64,000 nt of DNA from Amycolatopsis sp. (GTDB lineage: Bacteria > Actinomycetota > Actinomycetes > Mycobacteriales > Pseudonocardiaceae): NCBI RefSeq assembly GCF_025464955.1, contig NZ_JAODNM010000093.1:114261-178260 (forward strand), in the 5' to 3' direction. This document shows positions 17,109-24,300 of this stretch, piece after piece. Each line of letters begins with the position of its first letter. Position 1 is the stretch's first letter. The notes beneath the pieces were generated by a model. That model was not told the origin of the DNA and ran no database searches. It saw only the letters and a program-made list of their open reading frames with translations. A program made the position numbers and the translations under genes.

Positions 17109-17777
17109 GTGCATACAGGTGAGATCCGCGCGTCCGAGGAGTTCGTTCTGGCTAGTCGGTTGGACCTCCCGTCTCCGGTGAAGGTCGTGGTGCTCGCTTC
17201 CGGTTCGGGCACGTTGCTGCAGTCGCTGCTGGACGCCGCCGGCGCGTCCGCCTACCCCGCCGAGGTTGTCGCCGTGGGCGCCGACCGGACCGGGATCGAG
17301 GCGCTGGCCAGGGCCGAGCGCGCCGGGCTGCCGAGCTTCTCGGTGCGCACCGCCGACCATCCCGACCGGGCCGCCTGGGACAAAGCGCTGACCGAAGCGG
17401 TCGCGGCCTACCGGCCGGACCTCGTGGTCTCGGCGGGGTTCATGAAGATCCTCGGCCCTGAGTTCCTGAGCCGGTTCCCGAACCGCGTGCTCAACACCCA
17501 TCCCGCGTTGCTGCCGTCGTTCCCCGGGATGCACGCGGTCGCCGACGCGCTGGCCCTCGGGGTCAAGGTCACCGGGTCGACGGTGCATTTCGTGGACGCG
17601 GGCATGGACACCGGCCCGGTCATCGCGCAGGAAGCCGTTGTCATCGAGGCCGAGGACGACGAAGCGAGCCTGCATGAGCGGATCAAGGCCGTGGAACGCC
17701 GGCTGCTGGTCGACACCATAGAGAAACTCGGCCGCCACGGCTGTGTCGTTGAAGGACGAAAGGTGAGGTTTTCGTGA
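17109..17777 (+). CDS. purN: Phosphoribosylglycinamide formyltransferase
   Basis: Third step of purine synthesis, transferring formyl from 10-formyl-THF to GAR. About 222 residues with VVVLASGSGTLLQSLLDA at the N-terminus, the catalytic NTHPALLPSFPGMHAVADAL (Asn and His) and VHFVDAGMDTGPVIAQ (Asp). The start is uncertain: GTG at 17109 lies only 2 nt after TAGGGT, and in-frame TTG at 17160 is also possible because homologues begin close to the VVVLASGSG strand. The last 4 nt overlap purH. Confidence 0.95.
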   Translation: MHTGEIRASEEFVLASRLDLPSPVKVVVLASGSGTLLQSLLDAAGASAYPAEVVAVGADRTGIEALARAERAGLPSFSVRTADHPDRAAWDKALTEAVAAYRPDLVVSAGFMKILGPEFLSRFPNRVLNTHPALLPSFPGMHAVADALALGVKVTGSTVHFVDAGMDTGPVIAQEAVVIEAEDDEASLHERIKAVERRLLVDTIEKLGRHGCVVEGRKVRFS

Positions 17778-19351
17778 GCGCGGAAGTCACTGGGAAAGAC
17801 GGCGGACGACGTCCGGTCCGGCGCGCGCTGATCGGCGTCTCGGACAAGGCCGGCCTGCTGGAGCTCGCGGCCGGGCTGCACGCCGCCGGTGTCGAGATCG
17901 TGTCGACCGGGGGCACCGCGAAGGTGATCGCCGAGTCGGGCGTGCCGGTGATTCCGGTCGAGGAGGTCACCGGGTTCCCCGAGTCCCTCGACGGCCGGGT
18001 CAAGACGCTGCACCCCGGGGTGCACGCGGGTCTGCTCGCCGACCTGGACCGGCCTGAGCACGTCGAACAGCTGGCGCAGCTGGGCATCAAGCCGTTCGAC
18101 CTGCTGGTGGTCAACCTCTATCCGTTCACGCAGACCGTGGCTTCCGGCGCGAGCCCCGAGGACTGCGTCGAGAACATCGACATCGGCGGCCCGGCGATGG
18201 TGCGCGCGGCCGCGAAGAACCACGGCTGTGTCGCCGTTGTCGTCGACCCGGCAAAGTACGGCTGGGTGCTCGAGAACGTCGTCGCGGGTGGTTTCGACCT
18301 GCACGATCGCAAGCGGCTGGCGGCGGCGGCGTACGCGCACACCGCGGCGTACGACACCGCCGTCGCGTCTTGGTTCGCGAACGCGTACGCGCCGGCCGAT
18401 GACTCCGGCTTCCCCGACTTCACCGGGGCGACCTGGGAGCGCGGCGACGTGCTGCGCTACGGCGAGAATCCGCACCAGAAGGCCGCGATCTACACGCACT
18501 GGCGGCCGGGGCTCGCGCACGCCGAGCAGCTGCACGGCAAGGCGATGTCGTACAACAACTATGTCGACACGGATGCGGCGCGCCGGGCGGCGTATGACTT
18601 CTCCGAGCCGGCCGTGGCGATCATCAAGCACGCCAACCCGTGTGGGATCGCGGTCGGCGTCGACATCGCCGAGGCGCACCGCAAGGCGCACGCGTGCGAC
18701 CCGGTGTCGGCGTTCGGCGGGGTGATCGCGAGCAACCGGCCGATCACGCTGGCAGCCGCGGAGCAGATCGCGGAGGTGTTCACCGAGGTCGTACTCGCGC
18801 CGTCGTTCGACGCCGACGCGCTCGAGGTGCTGACGCGGAAGAAGAACGTCCGGCTGCTGACGCTGCCGCCACTGACCAGCCCGGACCCGATCGAGTTCCG
18901 GCCGATTTCCGGCGGGATGCTCGTCCAGACCGTCGACACGATCGACGCGCCGGGCGACGACCCGGCGAACTGGACGCTCGCGACGGGGACGGCGGCGGAC
19001 GCGGAGACCCTGGCGGACCTCGAGTTCGCGTGGCGGGCGGTGCGGGCGGTGAAGTCGAACGCGATCCTGCTGGTCGACGGGCTGGCGACGGTCGGGGCCG
19101 GGATGGGTCAGGTGAACCGGGTGGACTCGGCGCGGCTCGCCGTGCAGCGCGCGGGTGACCGGGCGAAGGGCTCGGTGGCGTCGTCGGACGCGTTCTTCCC
19201 GTTCGCCGACGGGCTGCAGGTGCTGCTCGTCGCCGGTGTCCGCGCGGTCGTGCAGCCCGGTGGCTCGATCCGCGACCCCGAGGTCATCGCCGCCGCCGAA
19301 GCAGCCGGGGTGACCCTCTACTTCACGGGTACGCGTCACTTCGCGCACTAG
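17774..19351 (+). CDS. purH: Bifunctional AICAR transformylase/IMP cyclohydrolase
   Basis: Last two steps of IMP synthesis. The 525 residues comprise the N-terminal MGS-like cyclohydrolase domain (ALIGVSDKAGLLELAAGLHAAGVEIVSTGGTAKVI, ...FPESLDGRVKTLHPGVHAGLL) and the AICAR transformylase domain with YGENPHQKAA and the KHANPCGIAVG catalytic motif, ending PGGSIRDPEVIAAA...YFTGTRHFAH. GTG at 17774 overlaps the purN stop by 4 nt (GTGA), so translation is coupled. Confidence 0.97.
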   Translation: MSAEVTGKDGGRRPVRRALIGVSDKAGLLELAAGLHAAGVEIVSTGGTAKVIAESGVPVIPVEEVTGFPESLDGRVKTLHPGVHAGLLADLDRPEHVEQLAQLGIKPFDLLVVNLYPFTQTVASGASPEDCVENIDIGGPAMVRAAAKNHGCVAVVVDPAKYGWVLENVVAGGFDLHDRKRLAAAAYAHTAAYDTAVASWFANAYAPADDSGFPDFTGATWERGDVLRYGENPHQKAAIYTHWRPGLAHAEQLHGKAMSYNNYVDTDAARRAAYDFSEPAVAIIKHANPCGIAVGVDIAEAHRKAHACDPVSAFGGVIASNRPITLAAAEQIAEVFTEVVLAPSFDADALEVLTRKKNVRLLTLPPLTSPDPIEFRPISGGMLVQTVDTIDAPGDDPANWTLATGTAADAETLADLEFAWRAVRAVKSNAILLVDGLATVGAGMGQVNRVDSARLAVQRAGDRAKGSVASSDAFFPFADGLQVLLVAGVRAVVQPGGSIRDPEVIAAAEAAGVTLYFTGTRHFAH

Positions 19352-19413
19352 CCCACCCGTCGCCCGCCACCACCCTCAACGGAAACGCTGCGCGTTCAGG
19401 CCTGGCCTCCGAC

Positions 19414-19460
19414 GTGCAGTTAGCGGGCTAAACGTAGCGCTTAGCATGTGCAAGTAACTG
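19414..19460 (+). repeat. 47-bp direct repeat, copy 1
   Basis: Begins GTGCAGTTAGCGGGCTAAAC and ends CAAGTAACTG. It differs from copy 2 at 4 of 47 positions. Inside, TTAGC-GG-GCTAA is an inverted repeat and a third TTAGC follows, so it could hold regulator half-sites. Confidence 0.85.
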
Positions 19461-19464
19461 AACC

Positions 19465-19500
19465 AGGGACGTCGGTGGGCAGCTGCCCACCGACGTCCCT
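19465..19500. terminator. 36-bp perfect palindrome after purH
   Basis: AGGGACGTCGGTGGGCAG and its exact complement form an uninterrupted palindrome centred on AGCT, followed by CTGTTTG. As RNA it gives a 17-bp hairpin and probably terminates purNH; the U tract is weak. Confidence 0.7.
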
Positions 19501-19536
19501 CTGTTTGTCGTGCGCTGGGCGGGTTGAGGCCCTGAA

Positions 19537-19583
19537 GTGCAGTTAGCGGGCTAAATGTAGCGCTTAGCGTGCGCAAGTAATTG
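19537..19583 (+). repeat. 47-bp direct repeat, copy 2
   Basis: Begins GTGCAGTTAGCGGGCTAAAT and ends CAAGTAATTG. It lies about 100 bp upstream of the HTH regulator start, which makes a regulatory role for the repeat pair possible. Confidence 0.85.
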
Positions 19584-19689
19584 GGGGCGGAGGGGAGGCG
19601 TGGGCGGGTAGGGAGTGGCGCATTGGGGTGTAAAGATGCCTAAGTTGGGGATAGATGGGGTATGATTGGGGAAAATAGGGAGTGATGGA

Positions 19690-20127
19690 GTGGTGTCGCA
19701 GGAGTTGTACTCGGTCGAGCAGGTCGCTGAGCGGCTGGGGCTGCATGTCCGCACGGTCCGCAACTACGTGCGGGACGGACGGCTCAAGGCGGTCCGCATC
19801 GGCAAGCAGTACCGCATCGCGCGGGAGGATCTCGAGGCGCTGACCGGGCGCCCGACGACGACGCCCAGCGAGGACGCGCGACGTCATCGGCACGTCGAGG
19901 TCTCGAGCATCGTGCAGGTTGACGCGATCGACCAGGACACGGCGAACCGCGTGGCGACGATGGTCATGGCCTCCCTCAATGGCCGCCAGCAGGGGGATGC
20001 GCCCCTGCGCGTCCAGACCGCGTACGACGAAGAGAGGGCGAGCATGAAGATCGTTGTCCTGGGCGACGTGGAGGACACCGCCGAGCTGCTGCGGATCATC
20101 GGCGCGTTGACGGAGGTGGACCGATGA
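19690..20127 (+). CDS. Helix-turn-helix (excisionase/MerR-like) regulator
   Basis: About 145 residues. The N-terminal domain ELYSVEQVAERLGLHVRTVRNYVRDGRLKAVRIGKQYRIAREDLEALTG is a clear MerR/excisionase-type DNA-binding fold. The C-terminal ~85 residues (HVEVSSIVQVDAIDQDTANRVATMVMASLNGR...MKIVVLGDVEDTAELLRIIGALTEV) form a small alpha/beta domain I cannot name, probably for dimerisation or sensing. The start is uncertain: GTG 19690 and 19693 are both in frame and the site is weak. Stop and next start overlap as ATGA, so it heads an operon with a hydrolase and a DUF4180 gene and probably regulates them. Confidence 0.8.
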   Translation: MVSQELYSVEQVAERLGLHVRTVRNYVRDGRLKAVRIGKQYRIAREDLEALTGRPTTTPSEDARRHRHVEVSSIVQVDAIDQDTANRVATMVMASLNGRQQGDAPLRVQTAYDEERASMKIVVLGDVEDTAELLRIIGALTEVDR

Positions 20128-20990
20128 CCGGCATCTATCGGTCCGAGGCCGGCGCGCGTGCGATCCAGCAGCGCTACCGCGAGCTCCTCGACAGCTGGCC
20201 GGTCGACGCCGAAGAGCGCCGCATACCCACCAGTCAGGGGGTGACGTTCGTCGTCGTCAGCGGACCCGAGGACGCCGCGCCGTTGGTGGTGCTGCAGGGT
20301 TCCGGGGCGAATTCGGCGATGCTGATGCCGTCCATCAAGCCGCTGGCCGAGCATCACCGCGTCTACTCCATCGACGTCATCGGCGAGCCGGGCTTCAGCG
20401 CCCCTTCCCGACCGCCGATGACGTCCGACGCGTACGCGCGGTGGCTGGACGAGGTGCTCGACGCGCTTGGGCTGACCAGCGTGTTCTTCCTGGGGACGTC
20501 GCTCGGCGGCTGGATGTCCATCGACTACGCCACTCGACGTTCGGAGCGGGTGACACGACTGGCACTTCTGGTACCGGCCGGTATCGGCAGGCAGAAGCTC
20601 GGCGTGCTGGTCAAGTTCGTCCTGATGCTCCCCTTCGGCGAGTGGGGGCGCCGCCGGTCCATGATGTCCGCCATCGGCGCGTCTTCCGAGGAGGCACGAA
20701 AGCACCCGCTGATCGTCTTCTCCCTGCTCGTCTTCAAGCACTTCAAACCGCGGGTGTCGGTTCCCGCGTTCGACGACGGCACCCTGCGCCGGCTGACCAT
20801 GCCGGTGCTGGCCGTCGCGGGTGCGCGCGACAAGATGATCGACGCCGGACAGACCAAGCGTCGCCTCGAAAACCTGGTGCCGCACGCGGAAGTCCACCTG
20901 ATGCCCGAAGACGGTCACTTCCTGTCGCCCCAGACCGACCGGGTCCTCGGGTTCCTCGCCGACGCCGAGCCGGTGGTCCACGATGGCTGA
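20124..20990 (+). CDS. Alpha/beta hydrolase
   Basis: A 288-residue alpha/beta-hydrolase-fold enzyme. PLVVLQGSGANSAML corresponds to the oxyanion-hole region, the nucleophile elbow is GTSLGG (near 122-127), the acid is in VAGARDKMI, and the catalytic His is in MPEDGHFLS near the C-terminus. The region around 155-205 (RQKLGVLVKFVLMLPFGEWGRRRSMM) is a helical cap. It overlaps the upstream regulator by 4 nt and the downstream gene by 8 nt, so all three are co-translated. Substrate unknown. Confidence 0.85.
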   Translation: MTGIYRSEAGARAIQQRYRELLDSWPVDAEERRIPTSQGVTFVVVSGPEDAAPLVVLQGSGANSAMLMPSIKPLAEHHRVYSIDVIGEPGFSAPSRPPMTSDAYARWLDEVLDALGLTSVFFLGTSLGGWMSIDYATRRSERVTRLALLVPAGIGRQKLGVLVKFVLMLPFGEWGRRRSMMSAIGASSEEARKHPLIVFSLLVFKHFKPRVSVPAFDDGTLRRLTMPVLAVAGARDKMIDAGQTKRRLENLVPHAEVHLMPEDGHFLSPQTDRVLGFLADAEPVVHDG

Positions 20991-21357
20991 CCTGATCTTC
21001 GGCGGCACCCGCGTCCTCGTCTGCGAGCCGGACGGGGAGAAGCTGTACAGCGACCGCGACGTCGTCAGCGTTTTCGGCGACGCCATTTGGTCGCAGAGCG
21101 TCGAGTTGGTCGCCGTGCCGGTGGAACGGTTCGGCGAGGGATTCTTCACCCTGAGCACCAGGATGGCCGGAGAGATCATCCAGAAGTTCGTCACCTATCG
21201 GCTGCGCCTGGCGATAGTGGGCGACATCTCCGCGCACCTCGCGGCGAGTTCGGCGTTGCGCGCCTTCGTCTACGAGTCCAACAGGGGGCGAGACGTCTGG
21301 TTCGTCGCCGACCTCGACGAGCTGCGCTCGCGGCTCGAAAGCGTTCACGCCGGCTAA
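20983..21357 (+). CDS. DUF4180 domain protein
   Basis: A 124-residue protein with the DUF4180 layout: GGTRVLVCEPDGEKLYSDRDVVSVFGDAIWSQSVELVAVPVERFGEGFFTLSTRMAGEIIQKFVTYRLRLAIVGDISAHLAASSALRAFVYESNRGRDVWFVADLDELRSRL. The family is functionally unassigned and often sits next to small HTH regulators. The ATG is embedded in the end of the hydrolase gene, and its stop overlaps the end of the convergent broken small gene. Confidence 0.8.
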   Translation: MADLIFGGTRVLVCEPDGEKLYSDRDVVSVFGDAIWSQSVELVAVPVERFGEGFFTLSTRMAGEIIQKFVTYRLRLAIVGDISAHLAASSALRAFVYESNRGRDVWFVADLDELRSRLESVHAG

Positions 21358-21553
21358 AGGCGAGCAGCGGCGGCTTCGTGGACGTCGTCGGTGAGCGGAG
21401 CGTGTTGCGCGGCGAGTAGTCGGACTTCGCGTTCGCAGTCCCAAAGTGCCTCGGGCAGCCGGCGGCCCTCGCGCTGCCGCGTTGCAGGGCGCCGTGCAAC
21501 GTCTCGGACGGGGCGTAGGACCACGGTTCGCCTGGCTCTGTGTCGTCAGTCAT
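21354..21553 (-). pseudogene. Frameshifted small actinobacterial protein
   Basis: The ATG at 21553 opens MTDDTEPGEPWSYAPSETLH and runs plausibly to LQRG. After that the protein-like sequence continues in another frame (RRLPEALWDCEREVRLLAAQ, then HAPLTDDVHEAAAARL and TAG at 21356-21354). Joining the two frames near 21465-21485 needs the equivalent of a one-base deletion. The joined product would be about 65 residues. Whether this is a real mutation or a base-calling error in GC-rich DNA cannot be told from one sequence. Confidence 0.6.
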
Positions 21554-21664
21554 CGGCGCCAGTGTGGGTTGTCGGCCGATCCCGTGGCCAGCGGTTTTCC
21601 GGTGGATTCATCACCCGGCCAGGTGTCTTGACATCAGCCCGGCTGCCGTGTGTACTTGTCTTTA

Positions 21665-21680
21665 TCGAACGCATGTTCGA
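21665..21680 (+). promoter_or_regulatory. Perfect LexA (SOS) box before the mutagenesis operon
   Basis: TCGAACGCATGTTCGA matches TCGAAC-N4-GTTCGA exactly. It lies 123 nt upstream of the imuA' start, implying damage-inducible expression of imuA', imuB and dnaE2, as is known for mycobacteria. Confidence 0.93.
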
Positions 21681-21803
21681 CTGTCTTGTTCGGCTGTGTT
21701 GGCTGAGTGAGTACCTTGAGCCGCCTTCCCCGCGGTGCTGGAAATGCCGTTCGGCGTGCGCTGTTCGTCGTCGGCTTGGGCTGTGGTGGGAGGGCGATCC
21801 GCG

Positions 21804-22541
21804 ATGTCGGCTGCGGCGATGACGGACGCCCGGGTGGCTCCGTTGGCGCGGCTCGCCGCCCTGCCCGGGGTGAGCACGGCCAGCGGAGTGGCGTCCGCGG
21901 CCGAGCACGCCCACGCGACGGGTGAGGTCCTTCCGGTTCTCCCGTCGCTGGCCGGCCTGCTGCCCGTGACGGGGCTTCGGCGCGGGAGCACCGTCACGGT
22001 CCGCGGGTCGGCTTCGCTGTTGCTGGCGCTGCTGGTCGAGGCGACCCGCACCGGGTCGTGGGCCGCCGTGGTCGGGATGCCGTCCCTCGGCCTGGTCGCG
22101 GCGGCGGAGCTCGGTGTCGATATCGGGCGGTTGGCGCTGGTTCCCCGCCCCGGCGCGGAATTCGCGTCGGTGACGGCCGCGCTGCTGGACGGGGTGGCGA
22201 TGGTCGTCGTCGGGATCCCGGAGGGCACCGGGGCCGCCGGGGTGAACCCGCAGGTGGCGCGGCGGCTTTCCGCGCGGGCCCGGCACCGGGGAGCTGTGCT
22301 GCTGTCCTTCGGCGCGTGGCCGGGGGCCGATCTGGAGCTGTCCTGCGAACCGGGCCGGTGGTCCGGGCTGGAAGCAGGCCGCGGCCACCTGCGCGAGCGA
22401 GAGGCCGTGGTGCGCGTGCGTGGCCGAGGTGCGGCCGCGCGCCCGATCCGCGCCGAGCTGCTGCTGCCGGGGCCCGACGGAGTGGCCGAGCGCCCGGTCG
22501 AGACGGCCGTTCCGGTGCTGCGTGAGCTGGAGGTCGGATGA
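21804..22541 (+). CDS. imuA: ImuA' mutagenesis accessory protein
   Basis: A 245-residue RecA-like protein without an intact Walker A, typical of the actinobacterial ImuA' that bridges ImuB and RecA in translesion synthesis. Visible features: LPSLAGLLPVTGLRRGSTVTVRG, LLVEATRTGSWAAVVGMPSLGLVAAAELG and VPRPGAEFASVTAALLDGVAMVVVG. I start at 21804 because GGGAGG lies 8 nt upstream; the longer frame from 21735 has no RBS. It overlaps imuB by 4 nt (ATGA). A LexA box precedes the operon. Confidence 0.88.
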   Translation: MSAAAMTDARVAPLARLAALPGVSTASGVASAAEHAHATGEVLPVLPSLAGLLPVTGLRRGSTVTVRGSASLLLALLVEATRTGSWAAVVGMPSLGLVAAAELGVDIGRLALVPRPGAEFASVTAALLDGVAMVVVGIPEGTGAAGVNPQVARRLSARARHRGAVLLSFGAWPGADLELSCEPGRWSGLEAGRGHLREREAVVRVRGRGAAARPIRAELLLPGPDGVAERPVETAVPVLRELEVG

Positions 22542-24151
22542 GCGGGGAGCTTCCGGTTCGCATGCTGGTGCTGTGGTGCCCGGACTGGCCCACGGTGGCC
22601 GCCGGGGCCGCCGAAGGGGTGCCCATGCATCGCCCGATCGCGGTGTTCTCGGCCAACCGGGTGGTCGCGTGTTCCGCCGTCGCGCGGGCGAGCGGGATCC
22701 GCCGCGGGATGCGGCGGCGGCAGGCCCAGGCCCACTGTCCCGAGCTGGCGGTGTTCGACGACGACGAGGCACGGGACGCGCGGCTGTTCGAGGCGGTCGC
22801 CGCGGCGGTGGAGGAGCTCGTCGTCGGGGTCGAGGTGGTGCGGCCGGGAGTCGTCGCGGTGCCGGTCTCCGGCGCGGCGGGGTACTTCGGCGGGGAGGAC
22901 AACCTGCTCGAGCTGCTGACGGACCACGTGTCGGGCACCGCGGGCGTGGAATGCCAGCTCGGGGTCGCCGACGGGCTGTTCGCCGCGCAGCTCGCGGCTC
23001 GCCGTTCGGCGTTGGTCGAGCGCGGTGCGGCCGCGGAGTTCCTCGCCGGGCTGAGCATCGCCGAACTCGACCAACCGGGCTCTGAGCGGGCGGAGCTGGT
23101 GGACCTGTTGAGCCGCTTGGGTTTGCGCACTCTCGGTGCGTTCGCCGCGCTGTCCGAACGGGAGGTGGCTTCCCGCTTCCCGCAGGACGCGGTGCTCGCG
23201 CACCGGCTGGCCAGAGGCCTTTCCGCGCGGCCGCCGCTGCGTCGCAGGCCGCCTGCGGACCTGTCCGTCACCAAGACGTTCGACCCCGTTCTCGCCAAGG
23301 TGGACGAGGCGGCCTTCATCGCGAAAGCGCTCGGCGAGACGTTCCACCAGGGCCTGCTGGGCCACGGGCTCGCCTGCACCCGGTTGGGCATCTACGCGGT
23401 CACGGAAAGCGGTGAGGAGCTCAGCCGCGTCTGGCGCTGCGCGGAACCGCTGACGCCGCAGGGGGTGGCGGACAGGGTGCGCTGGCAGTTCGAGGGCTGG
23501 CTGCGCGGGGCGCCCGGCAGCCGGCCGATGTCCGGGGTTTCCCGGCTGCGCCTGGAGCCTGAGGAGCTCGTCAAGGGAAAGTCGCTGCAACTCGGGCTGT
23601 GGCACGGCGGCACCGCGGGGGCGTTCCAAACGGCGGGGGAGGAACAGACCCTCGAAGCCGAGCAGGCCGGGCGCGCGCTGGTCCGCGTTCAGGGTCTGCT
23701 CGGCCCCGAGGGGGTCTTCACCGCTGTGCTCGGTGGTGGCCGGAGCCCCGCCGAGCGCGTCCGGCTGGTGCCGTGGGGCGACCAGTACACCGCGGCCGAT
23801 CCGCCGGACGCGCCTTGGCCCGGCCGGTTCCCGTCGCCCTCCCCGGCGACCGTGCTCGCCCGCCCGGTCCCGGCGCGGGTCGTGGACTGGCAGGGGCGTG
23901 ACGTGGGCATGACGCCACGCCACCGGTTCACCGCGCCCCCGGCCGCGGTGAGCCTGGCCGACGGGCCGGTGCGCCGGGTCCTGGGTTGGGCGGGGCCCTG
24001 GCTGTCGAGTGCCTGGCGCTGGGTGGGCGACGGCCGGAAAACCCGGGTGGGCCTGCAGGTCCTGCTCGACGGCGAGCCCGCCGAGGCGGTGCTGCTGACG
24101 CTCGAAGGCGTGGATAGTCCTTTGTGGATGGTGGAAGGGATGTACGACTGA
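22538..24151 (+). CDS. imuB: ImuB, Y-family polymerase-like mutasome adaptor
   Basis: A 537-residue Y-family polymerase homologue. The N-terminus reads MLVLWCPDWPTVAAGAAEG, without the usual DxD catalytic pair, so it is probably inactive as a polymerase and serves as the adaptor linking the sliding clamp, ImuA' and DnaE2. GMRRRQAQAHCPELAVF corresponds to the fingers region, and LGLRTLGAFAALSEREVASRF to the helix-hairpin-helix region. The C-terminal third (WRWVGDGRKTRVGLQVLLDG...) is the ImuB-specific tail. Confidence 0.92.
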   Translation: MSGELPVRMLVLWCPDWPTVAAGAAEGVPMHRPIAVFSANRVVACSAVARASGIRRGMRRRQAQAHCPELAVFDDDEARDARLFEAVAAAVEELVVGVEVVRPGVVAVPVSGAAGYFGGEDNLLELLTDHVSGTAGVECQLGVADGLFAAQLAARRSALVERGAAAEFLAGLSIAELDQPGSERAELVDLLSRLGLRTLGAFAALSEREVASRFPQDAVLAHRLARGLSARPPLRRRPPADLSVTKTFDPVLAKVDEAAFIAKALGETFHQGLLGHGLACTRLGIYAVTESGEELSRVWRCAEPLTPQGVADRVRWQFEGWLRGAPGSRPMSGVSRLRLEPEELVKGKSLQLGLWHGGTAGAFQTAGEEQTLEAEQAGRALVRVQGLLGPEGVFTAVLGGGRSPAERVRLVPWGDQYTAADPPDAPWPGRFPSPSPATVLARPVPARVVDWQGRDVGMTPRHRFTAPPAAVSLADGPVRRVLGWAGPWLSSAWRWVGDGRKTRVGLQVLLDGEPAEAVLLTLEGVDSPLWMVEGMYD

Positions 24152-24153
24152 TC

Positions 24154-24297
24154 ATGTACGAAGACCAGCACGGAACCCGGCTCCCGGGCCAGGGCGACGA
24201 GACGGACACGGAGCCGTTCGTTCCCGCACAACGACTCCACGAAGTTCTCTTGATGATCCCGTCACCGAGAACTTCCGCCGAAAACCGCCCGGGATAG
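24154..24297 (+). CDS. Possible 47-residue small protein between imuB and dnaE2
   Basis: An ATG two nucleotides after the imuB stop opens MYEDQHGTRLPGQGDETDTE, then PFVPAQRLHEVLLMIPSPRT, ending ...AENRPG. The frame closes 3 nt before the dnaE2 start, so it exactly fills the gap and could be translated by coupling. Codon third positions are GC-rich in the first half and less so in the second, so coding capacity is only moderately supported. No homology is known to me. Confidence 0.35.
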   Translation: MYEDQHGTRLPGQGDETDTEPFVPAQRLHEVLLMIPSPRTSAENRPG

Positions 24298-24300
24298 GTC

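Larger units (their letters stand above)
19352..19689. other. Intergenic region with two long direct repeats and a perfect palindrome
   Basis: It contains repeats at 19414-19460 and 19537-19583 and a 36-bp palindrome between them. The last 100 bases are unusually rich in A, T and G for this genome and include a TATGAT -10 candidate at 19661-19666. Confidence 0.5.

Noticed and set aside
17408..19348. 646-codon minus-strand frame over purN-purH
   Set aside because: Antisense shadow; purN and purH carry all catalytic motifs.
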